From an uncultured Prevotellaceae bacterium (lineage in GTDB: Bacteria > Bacteroidota > Bacteroidia > Bacteroidales > Bacteroidaceae), in assembly GCA_937900485.1 (NCBI GenBank), contig CALCEL010000076.1, positions 1 to 13,137 of the forward strand: 13,137 nt of DNA. Reading direction: 5' to 3'. A program made the translations under genes and the position numbers. The stretch's first letter is position 1, and each line of letters begins with the position of its first letter. Shown here one piece after another: positions 7,842 to 13,137 of the stretch. The notes beneath the pieces are model-generated. The model had not been told where the DNA came from. It did no database searches and saw nothing but the letters and a program-made list of their open reading frames with translations.

Positions 7842-8381
7842 ATGGGTATATATACTGATTTATTTGTCACCTTCTCCAAAATCGGGGCTTTCACGTTGGG
7901 CGGCGGATACGCCATGTTTCCGATAATGGAGAAGGAGATTGTGAACGAGAAGAAGTGGTTGACGAAAGAGGAATTCATGGATATTCTCGTCATAGCTCAG
8001 AGCACTCCCGGTCTGTTTGCCATCGACATGGCGTCTCACATCGGTTACAAGTTCAAAGGAGTGCGAGGCGGCGTAGTGTCAGCCATGGGAGTCGCTGGTC
8101 CTTCTATCCTGTCCATAATCCTCATAGCGATGTTTTTTCAGACATTCAAGGATAATATCTACGTGGAGAAGTTCTTCATGGGAGTACGTCCGTGTGTGGT
8201 GGCTCTCATCCTCGCTCCGTGTTTCAGCATGGCAAAGTCAGCCAAGATAAACAGGCACAACTTTTGGATACCGATACTTTGTGCCCTTCTCATTAATTCA
8301 TTCGGTGTCTCACCTGTTTGGTGTATCATAGCCGCTGGACTGGGAGGTTATCTCTATGGATTAAGCAAAAGTAAAAAATAA
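7842..8381 (+). CDS. Chromate transporter (CHR) family protein, first of a pair
   Basis: This 179-residue membrane protein is a short-chain CHR protein, one half of a typical ChrA. The N-terminal FSKIGAFTLGGGYAMFP (GGGYAMFP near 20-27) and IAQSTPG (QSTPG at 53-57) are the conserved CHR signatures, followed by several hydrophobic segments. Short CHR proteins come as pairs from adjacent genes that are thought to work together. Some export chromate by an anion-coupled mechanism, but many in anaerobes are untested and may move another anion. It starts 4 bases after the ATPase stop, so translation is probably coupled. The C-terminus ends LSKSKK. Confidence 0.9.
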   Translation: MGIYTDLFVTFSKIGAFTLGGGYAMFPIMEKEIVNEKKWLTKEEFMDILVIAQSTPGLFAIDMASHIGYKFKGVRGGVVSAMGVAGPSILSIILIAMFFQTFKDNIYVEKFFMGVRPCVVALILAPCFSMAKSAKINRHNFWIPILCALLINSFGVSPVWCIIAAGLGGYLYGLSKSKK

Positions 8382-8390
8382 ATTGTCATT

Positions 8391-8963
8391 ATGGTATTTC
8401 TAAAACTCTTCATAGTATTCTCCAAAATAGGCATCTTCAATTTCGGTGGAGGATACGCCATGCTCTCGCTTATACAAAACGAGGTGGTGTACAAAAACAA
8501 GTGGCTTACTGTCAGTGAGTTCACAGATATTGTAGCTGTGAGTCAGTCCACACCTGGTCCGATAGGCATAAACTGCGCCACCTATTCCGGTTATACCGCT
8601 GTCATCAACGAGGGCTACCCTGTGTGGGCAGCCGTTATCGGTGCTGTGCTTGCCTCACTCAGCATAATGTGGCTTCCTTTCATCCTCATGATATGTATAA
8701 GTAAGGTAATGCTCAAATACTGCAAGACAAACGCCATACAAAGCATATTCCAAACGTTGCGTCCAGCCATTGTGGGACTGCTTATAGCAGCATCGCTCAT
8801 GCTCATGACAGAGGAGAATTTCGGACATCCTAACGACAGCACCTTTGTCTTCATCGTCAGCGTGTCCCTGTTCATGCTCTCATTCATCGGTACGAGAATG
8901 TATAAGATCCATCCTATACTGATGATTCTGATGTGCGGGTTAGCCGGGCTCATCATATACTAA
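8391..8963 (+). CDS. Chromate transporter (CHR) family protein, second of a pair
   Basis: This 190-residue membrane protein is the second short-chain CHR protein and starts 9 bases after the first. It repeats the family signatures: FSKIGIFNFGGGYAM near 10-24 and VSQSTPGPIGIN near 50-61. The two proteins share the same layout but differ at many positions (IAQSTPGLFAID in the first), as expected for complementary halves of a heterodimer. The hydrophobic C-terminus ends in MILMCGLAGLIIY. Ion specificity cannot be read from the sequence. Confidence 0.9.
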   Translation: MVFLKLFIVFSKIGIFNFGGGYAMLSLIQNEVVYKNKWLTVSEFTDIVAVSQSTPGPIGINCATYSGYTAVINEGYPVWAAVIGAVLASLSIMWLPFILMICISKVMLKYCKTNAIQSIFQTLRPAIVGLLIAASLMLMTEENFGHPNDSTFVFIVSVSLFMLSFIGTRMYKIHPILMILMCGLAGLIIY

Positions 8964-8975
8964 CGCTTTTTTTGT
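8935..8975 (+). terminator. Possible weak terminator of the ATPase-CHR operon
   Basis: GTTAG near 8939 can pair with CTAAC near 8960, extended by GCG/CGC with a two-base bulge, and a run of seven T follows at about 8967. The stem overlaps the end of the second CHR gene and its loop is long (about 16 bases), so the structure is weak. The T run just after the stop is the better part of the evidence. Confidence 0.3.
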
Positions 8976-9107
8976 TTTGTTCTTAGTCTGTTAGTAAAAA
9001 TAACATAGTAAAGATATGTCTCGTTAAAGATGGCGGGACAATCACGGCATGGTATGAGACAAGACATTTACGTGTGTTCATACTATTTCAGATAATAACA
9101 CTCATAG

Positions 9108-10391
9108 ATGAAAGAAATATATAATACTTTTACACTCGAAAACGGATTACGCATAATACATATCTCCTCTCCTACCAACGTGGCTTACTGCGGCATCTCC
9201 ATAGATGCTGGCACCAGGGACGAGAACGAAGATGAGTTTGGCATGGCGCATTTCTGTGAACACATGATGTTCAAGGGCACTGAGAAACGCAAGTCATGGC
9301 ATATCATCAACAGGATGGAGTCAGTGGGTGGAGACTTGAACGCATACACCAACAAAGAGGAGACCGTCGTCTACGCTTCCTTTCTCAAGCAACACTTCAG
9401 CAGAGCCGTCGAGCTCTTGGCGGATATCGTCTTCCATAGCAGTTTTCCCCAGAATGAGATAGACAAAGAGTCAGAAGTCATCATAGATGAGATTGAGAGT
9501 TACAATGACACTCCCTCCGACCTTATCTTCGACAAGTTTGAGAACATCATATACGATAAGTCACCGTTAGGTCACGACATACTCGGAACGCCGGACAACG
9601 TGAGAAGCTTCGACACTGACAAGGCATTACGTTTCGTCCGTCGTATGTATAAACCAGAGAACATGGTGTTCTTCGTCTTCGCTGACCTTGACTTCAAGTT
9701 AGTCAAACGGACAGCCGAGAAATACCTGAACGAGAACAAGTCTTTGTCATGCGACAGACACCATCATGACACTACGGATGATGACAAAGAAGAGAATTCT
9801 GACGACAATGAGCAAAAGAAGCTTGACTTTTGCGAGTCAGCTGGTAAGACAATAATACTGGAGCACGGAACACATCAGACACATGTCATGATTGGTTGTC
9901 CGGCCTACTCCTCGCATGACAAGAGAAGAATAGTGCTCTACCTTCTCAACAACATCATTGGCGGTCCGGGAATGAACTCTCGACTCAACATAGCGTTAAG
10001 AGAAAAAAAAGGACTCGTTTACACAGTCGAGAGTTCTCTTACCAACTATACCGACACAAGCACCTTCGCTATATATTTCGGATGTGACGACGTGGACGCC
10101 GAGAAATGCCTCTATATCGTCCGAAAAGAGCTTAATATGTTAATTACCCACGGACTGACTAAAAATCAGTTTAAGGCGGCATTAAAGCAGATTGAGGGGC
10201 AGATAGGTGTGGCTTGTGATAACTTCGAGAATTATTCTCTTGATATGGCTAAGTGTTTCCTTCATTACAACCGTTTTGAGGGAATGGACGACACCATACG
10301 ACATCTGAATGAGATAACGCCGGAGATGTTACATGAAGTGGCTAAAGACATATTGCGTGAGGATCGTTTGGTAACACTCATCATCAGATAG
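9108..10391 (+). CDS. M16 family zinc metallopeptidase (insulinase/processing-peptidase-like)
   Basis: This 427-residue protein is a single M16B peptidase of the usual bacterial length, with an N-terminal catalytic half and a C-terminal inactive half. The inverted zinc motif HxxEH is at 48-52 (HFCEH), and the third ligand is probably Glu 128 in EVIIDEIESY, 76 residues after His 52. In the second half, NIIGGPGMNSRLNIALREK and GLVYTVESS form the substrate-binding region typical of the family. No signal peptide is evident, so it is probably cytoplasmic; it may degrade peptides, but the substrate is unknown. Residues 215-238 form a His- and Asp/Glu-rich linker between the halves (three His in a row, then mostly acidic residues), where relatives usually have a short Pro-rich link. 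It seems to stand alone, about 144 bases after the CHR genes. Confidence 0.92.
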   Translation: MKEIYNTFTLENGLRIIHISSPTNVAYCGISIDAGTRDENEDEFGMAHFCEHMMFKGTEKRKSWHIINRMESVGGDLNAYTNKEETVVYASFLKQHFSRAVELLADIVFHSSFPQNEIDKESEVIIDEIESYNDTPSDLIFDKFENIIYDKSPLGHDILGTPDNVRSFDTDKALRFVRRMYKPENMVFFVFADLDFKLVKRTAEKYLNENKSLSCDRHHHDTTDDDKEENSDDNEQKKLDFCESAGKTIILEHGTHQTHVMIGCPAYSSHDKRRIVLYLLNNIIGGPGMNSRLNIALREKKGLVYTVESSLTNYTDTSTFAIYFGCDDVDAEKCLYIVRKELNMLITHGLTKNQFKAALKQIEGQIGVACDNFENYSLDMAKCFLHYNRFEGMDDTIRHLNEITPEMLHEVAKDILREDRLVTLIIR

Positions 10392-10440
10392 TCTCATCAC
10401 CATTTCATTGTCATCATTTATGACTTATCCTAAATAAAGA

Positions 10441-10474
10441 AAGAGGATGCTCATTTGAGCACCCTCTTCTTTTT
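10441..10474. terminator. Bidirectional intrinsic terminator between the M16 gene and groEL
   Basis: AAGAGGATGCTCA (10441-10453) and TGAGCACCCTCTT (10456-10468) form a 13-bp stem with one A-C mismatch and a 2-base gap at the tip. On the + strand it is followed by CTTTTT, and on the - strand by a T-rich run (complement of the A-rich 10431-10440). It therefore suits the end of both convergent transcripts, the M16 gene and groEL. Confidence 0.88.
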
Positions 10475-10495
10475 GTAGTTATGTGAACAGATAAA

Positions 10496-12127
10496 TTACA
10501 TCATACCTCCCATGCCTGGAGCGCCGCCCATTGGCATTTCTGGCTTGTCTTCCTTTGCGTCGCAGATCACGCACTCAGTAGTGAGGAACATGCCTGCGAT
10601 AGAGGCAGCGTTCTCAAGAGCCACTCTGGTAACCTTAGCTGGGTCGATGATACCTGACTCACGCAGATTCTCATAAGTGTCCTTACGAGCGTTGTATCCG
10701 AAGTCACCCTTCTGGTTACGTACCTTCTCGACAACCACAGAACCCTCGAGTCCAGCGTTCTCAACAATCTGACGAAGAGGCTCCTCGATAGCGCGCTTGA
10801 TGATGTTGATACCTGTTGTCTCATCAGCATTCTTGCCCTCAAGACCCTCAAGGCTCTCCAAGGCGCGGATGAGTGCCACACCACCTCCAGGGATGGTACC
10901 CTCCTCTATGGCTGCGCGTGTAGCGCACAAAGCGTCATCAACACGGTCCTTCTTCTCTTTCATTTCAACCTCAGAAGCGGCGCCTACATAGAGAACAGCC
11001 ACACCACCGGAGAGCTTAGCGAGACGCTCCTGCAGCTTTTCCTTGTCATAGTCAGACGTAGTGTTCTTAATCTCATTCTTGATTTGGTTCACACGGTCCT
11101 GGATAAGGTCTTTCTGACCCTTACCGCCCACGATAGTTGTGTTGTCCTTAGAGATAGTCACCTTCTCAGCTGAGCCGAGCATCTCGATTGTTGCCTGCTC
11201 AAGTTTGAGACCCTTCTCCTCAGATATAACGATACCGCCTGTGAGTATAGCGATATCCTCGAGCATAGCCTTTCTGCGGTCGCCGAATCCAGGTGCCTTG
11301 ACAGCGCATATCTTGAGCTGTGTGCGGAGACGGTTCACAACGAGTGTTGTGAGTGCCTCAGAGTCTACATCCTCAGCGATGACGAGGATAGGACGTCCTG
11401 TCTGTGCGGCAGGGTTGAGGATTGGGAGGAACTCCTGCAGATTAGAGATTTTCTTATCGTAGATAAGGATGAGTGGGTTCTCCATCTCACACTCCATCTT
11501 CTCAGTGTTAGTGACGAAATAAGGAGAGAGATAACCACGGTCGAACTGCATACCCTCAACAACGCCGATAGTTGTCTCACGGCTCTTAGCCTCCTCAATA
11601 GTTATGACACCATCCTTAGACACCTTCTTCATTGCGTCAGCGATAAGTTTACCTATCTCGCTATCATTGTTTGCAGACACGGTAGCCACCTGTTCTATTT
11701 TGTCATAGTTGTCGCCGACCTGCTCGCTCTGTGACTTGATGTGCTCAACGACCTTAGCGACAGCCTTGTCGATACCGCGTTTCAGGTCCATAGGGTTAGC
11801 ACCCGCAGCCACGTTCTTGAGACCAGTAGTGCAAATGCACTGTGCGAGCACAGTAGCTGTTGTAGTACCATCACCAGCGTCATCGCCAGTCTTGCTTGCC
11901 ACGCTCTTCACCAGCTGTGCGCCTGTGTTCTGGAATGGGTCAGCAAGCTCAATCTCCTTAGCTACGCTCACACCGTCCTTAGTGATGTGTGGCGCACCGA
12001 ATTTTCTCTCGATGATGACGTTACGTCCCTTAGGACCAAGTGTAACCTTAACTGCGTTAGCGAGTGTGTCCACACCCTGCTTCAACTGCTCACGTGCCTC
12101 AATATTGAATTTCAAATCTTTTGCCAT
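10496..12127 (-). CDS. groEL: Chaperonin GroEL (Hsp60)
   Basis: GroEL forms the double-ring ATP-driven folding cage in the cytoplasm, working with GroES. The 543-residue length is normal. The N-terminus MAKDLKFNIEAREQL, the ATP-site LGPKGRNVIIE and GDDAGDGTTTATVLAQ, and the chaperonin signature AAIEEGTIPGGGVAL near residue 405 are all present. The C-terminus has the flexible Gly-Met tail ending GMGGMM. It lies 75 bases downstream of groES on the same strand and is surely co-transcribed. No Shine-Dalgarno is visible before its ATG, unlike groES. Transcription ends at the shared terminator near 10441-10474. Confidence 0.99.
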   Translation of the reverse strand: MAKDLKFNIEAREQLKQGVDTLANAVKVTLGPKGRNVIIERKFGAPHITKDGVSVAKEIELADPFQNTGAQLVKSVASKTGDDAGDGTTTATVLAQCICTTGLKNVAAGANPMDLKRGIDKAVAKVVEHIKSQSEQVGDNYDKIEQVATVSANNDSEIGKLIADAMKKVSKDGVITIEEAKSRETTIGVVEGMQFDRGYLSPYFVTNTEKMECEMENPLILIYDKKISNLQEFLPILNPAAQTGRPILVIAEDVDSEALTTLVVNRLRTQLKICAVKAPGFGDRRKAMLEDIAILTGGIVISEEKGLKLEQATIEMLGSAEKVTISKDNTTIVGGKGQKDLIQDRVNQIKNEIKNTTSDYDKEKLQERLAKLSGGVAVLYVGAASEVEMKEKKDRVDDALCATRAAIEEGTIPGGGVALIRALESLEGLEGKNADETTGINIIKRAIEEPLRQIVENAGLEGSVVVEKVRNQKGDFGYNARKDTYENLRESGIIDPAKVTRVALENAASIAGMFLTTECVICDAKEDKPEMPMGGAPGMGGMM

Positions 12128-12202
12128 AATTGTATATTTTTTTGAGTGTCGCCACCCATTGTTCTTTATCGTGATAGTAAGCTATATGCCAATATTACCT
12201 TA

Positions 12203-12475
12203 TTACTTAATAATAGCGAGTACATCAGACTGACGCATGATAAGATACTTCTCACCTTCATACTCAAGCTCAGTGCCAGAGTATTTTCCGTACAGTACCT
12301 CATCGTTTAACTTAATGACCATTTCCTCATCCTTAGTGCCGTTTCCTACAGCTACTACCTTACCGCGCAATGGCTTTTCCTTTGCTGTGTCCGGAATGAT
12401 GATTCCGCCTATTGTTTTCTCTTCTGCTGGTGCAGGAAGAACAAGAACTCGATCTGCTAATGGCTGAATGTTCAT
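12203..12475 (-). CDS. groES: Co-chaperonin GroES (Hsp10)
   Basis: GroES is the heptameric lid of the GroEL cage. The 90-residue protein begins MNIQPLADRVLVLPAPAEEK. The mobile loop that contacts GroEL is TIGGIIIPDTAKEKP, near residues 21-35, and the C-terminal part has GTELEYEGEKYLIMRQSD. It is the first gene of the groES-groEL operon. An AGGAGA Shine-Dalgarno precedes its ATG, and a block of inverted repeats lies upstream. Confidence 0.98.
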   Translation of the reverse strand: MNIQPLADRVLVLPAPAEEKTIGGIIIPDTAKEKPLRGKVVAVGNGTKDEEMVIKLNDEVLYGKYSGTELEYEGEKYLIMRQSDVLAIIK

Positions 12476-12482
12476 AATATTA

Positions 12483-12488
12483 TCTCCT
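12483..12488 (-). promoter_or_regulatory. Strong Shine-Dalgarno of groES
   Basis: On the - strand AGGAGA lies 7 bases before the groES ATG. This near-perfect ribosome-binding site stands out because the other genes here lack one, as is usual in Bacteroidota. Confidence 0.75.
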
Positions 12489-12489
12489 A

Positions 12490-12519
12490 TTTTAAATTGT
12501 TATATTTTAAATTGTTATA
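12490..12519. repeat. Two perfect tandem copies of a 15-bp unit in the groES leader
   Basis: TTTTAAATTGTTATA occurs at 12490-12504 and again at 12505-12519 (+ strand). The match extends two bases further left. On the - strand this AT-rich duplication lies directly upstream of the Shine-Dalgarno and would be in the groES 5' leader. Confidence 0.85.
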
Positions 12520-12553
12520 CTTTTTCTTTCTTAATTGATTCTGTATTAACTTT

Positions 12554-12575
12554 CGCAAATCACATGCCATTTGCG
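12554..12575. promoter_or_regulatory. Inverted repeat upstream of groES (inner)
   Basis: CGCAAAT (12554-12560) pairs with ATTTGCG (12569-12575) around an 8-base spacer. On the - strand the left arm contains GTGATTTGCG, a weak match to a -7 box (TAnnTTTG), so the repeat may overlap the groES promoter. It abuts the next repeat directly. It is not CIRCE (TTAGCACTC-N9-GAGTGCTAA). Confidence 0.55.
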
Positions 12576-12601
12576 TTTTTTGTCAGTTGACTGACAAAAA
12601 A
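12576..12601. promoter_or_regulatory. 12-bp palindrome upstream of groES (outer)
   Basis: TTTTTTGTCAGT (12576-12587) and ACTGACAAAAAA (12590-12601) are perfect reverse complements with a 2-base centre. The core half-site is TTTGTCA; a further copy lies at 12631-12637, inside the odd palindrome GACAATTTGTC (12626-12636). The position about 100-160 bases before groES suits a stress-responsive operator. As an RNA hairpin the flanking A and T runs could also make a terminator in either direction. Confidence 0.6.
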
Positions 12602-12921
12602 TCATTTTCACTATGCCGTTGATACGACAATTTGTCACTTTCGTTTTCTTATTCAGTCATTCTTTTTTGTTTGTTTGTAGTAAATCTATTTTATTCTATT
12701 TAGTGTATATATTAAAAATGTGTACTTTTTCAGCTTTTCATTTATTTTTTTTCAAGACGCTCTTTTAGTTATCCACCTCTCGTCTTCTCTCTCTTTTTTT
12801 GTTTACTTATCTTTCATGAGAGTTATGAATAGGTAATAATGGACAATTCAGTGTGTGACGAAATTTCTTATGCCTGTTTTTTTGCTAGAAATAGGTTAAC
12901 TTATTGATAACCACAAAACAA
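12602..12921. other. AT-rich noncoding region beyond the groES control region
   Basis: I see no gene here. The + strand is T-rich, with GTTTGTTTGT near 12668. TTATCCACC (12769-12777) matches a DnaA box at 8 of 9 positions but is isolated. A 22-codon frame starting ATG at 12839 has no ribosome-binding site and is probably chance. GGTTA (12894-12898) and TAACC (12908-12912) form a small inverted repeat just before the nested repeat element. Confidence 0.5.
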
Positions 12922-13077
12922 GACTTCTGAAAATCTTAGGTGTCTTTTTTGAAATTCTTAGGTTAGGATATAGTCTACAAACAGGTCTGCTGTTTTAAAA
13001 ATCCTAACCTGAACTTTTCAACGTCCTAACCTAAGAATTTCAGTTGACGAATAAGACATCGAAAAATTTCAGAAGTC
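12922..13077. repeat. Nested inverted-repeat element built from a 19-bp motif
   Basis: The outer arms are GACTTCTGAAA (12922-12932) and TTTCAGAAGTC (about 13067-13077). The inner arms are a perfect 19-bp inverted repeat, TGAAATTCTTAGGTTAGGA (12950-12968) against its complement (13024-13042). Diverged copies of the same motif occur at 12928-12941 (13 of 14 bases match) and 13002-13020 (15 of 19 match), each 22 bp from its neighbour. A hairpin AAACAG/CTGTTT (12979-12995) sits at the centre. After the right arm comes ATTTTTTTGG. I see no target-site duplication. It may be a mobile palindromic element, a structured RNA ending in a terminator, or an array of protein-binding sites; I cannot decide. 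Confidence 0.7.
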
Positions 13078-13137
13078 ATTTTTTTGGTTCATCCGACATT
13101 TCGAGTGATGATATGATAGAGAAGTGAAGAAAACCGC

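Noticed and set aside
9017..9061. TGTCTC/GAGACA inverted repeat before the M16 gene
   Set aside because: The arms are only 6 bp with a 33-base gap, so chance is likely, and no clear promoter lies next to it.
11709..12233. 174-codon + strand frame opposite groEL
   Set aside because: It is antisense to the conserved groEL N-terminal coding region and overlaps the groES-groEL gap. No ribosome site or domain is seen.
12839..12907. 22-codon small frame with two Cys, before the nested repeat
   Set aside because: There is no ribosome site or promoter, and its length is expected by chance.
12922..13077. CRISPR array as an explanation of the repeated 19-bp motif
   Set aside because: The copies are in opposite orientations, have 3-base gaps within pairs, and diverge; there are no regular spacers or cas genes.

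Overview
The window looks like a stretch of chromosome from a member of the Bacteroidota, most likely a Prevotella-type organism (Prevotellaceae). The grounds are Bacteroidota-style promoter boxes (TAnnTTTG), mostly absent Shine-Dalgarno sequences, AT-rich gaps between genes, and proteins that read like Prevotella or Bacteroides homologues (ATP-type PEP carboxykinase, carboxyspermidine-type dehydrogenase, PMCA-type calcium ATPase, paired short CHR proteins). No phage, transposase, CRISPR array, tRNA or rRNA gene is visible. Most of the content is housekeeping.

Layout. Bases 1-687 are AT-rich with no convincing gene. On the + strand follow a carboxynorspermidine/carboxyspermidine dehydrogenase (688-1932, polyamine synthesis), recA (1991-3037), a 334-base regulatory gap with two large inverted repeats, and pckA (3372-4970), which ends at a clear intrinsic terminator. 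A good promoter at 5118-5148 then drives a likely three-gene operon: a P-type Ca2+ ATPase (5201-7837) and two short chromate-transporter (CHR) family proteins (7842-8381 and 8391-8963). A single M16 zinc peptidase gene follows (9108-10391). It converges on groES-groEL, which lie on the - strand (12475 down to 10496), and both share one bidirectional terminator near 10441-10474.

The remaining 12476-13137 has no gene but is the most structured noncoding part. Next to groES are a strong Shine-Dalgarno, a 15-bp tandem duplication, and two abutting inverted repeats plus a third nearby that share the half-site TTTGTCA; these look like an operator for the chaperonin operon. Further out, 12922-13077 holds a nested inverted repeat built from at least four copies of a roughly 19-bp motif, with 22-bp spacing inside each half, an apical hairpin and a trailing T run. 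I cannot identify this element; it is the best candidate here for something undescribed.

How the genes relate. PEP carboxykinase serves central carbon flow (probably CO2-fixing oxaloacetate formation in a succinate-producing anaerobe, an inference). RecA and GroES/GroEL are maintenance and stress functions. The Ca2+ ATPase and CHR pair appear to be one ion-transport unit. No larger multi-gene defence or biosynthetic system is visible.
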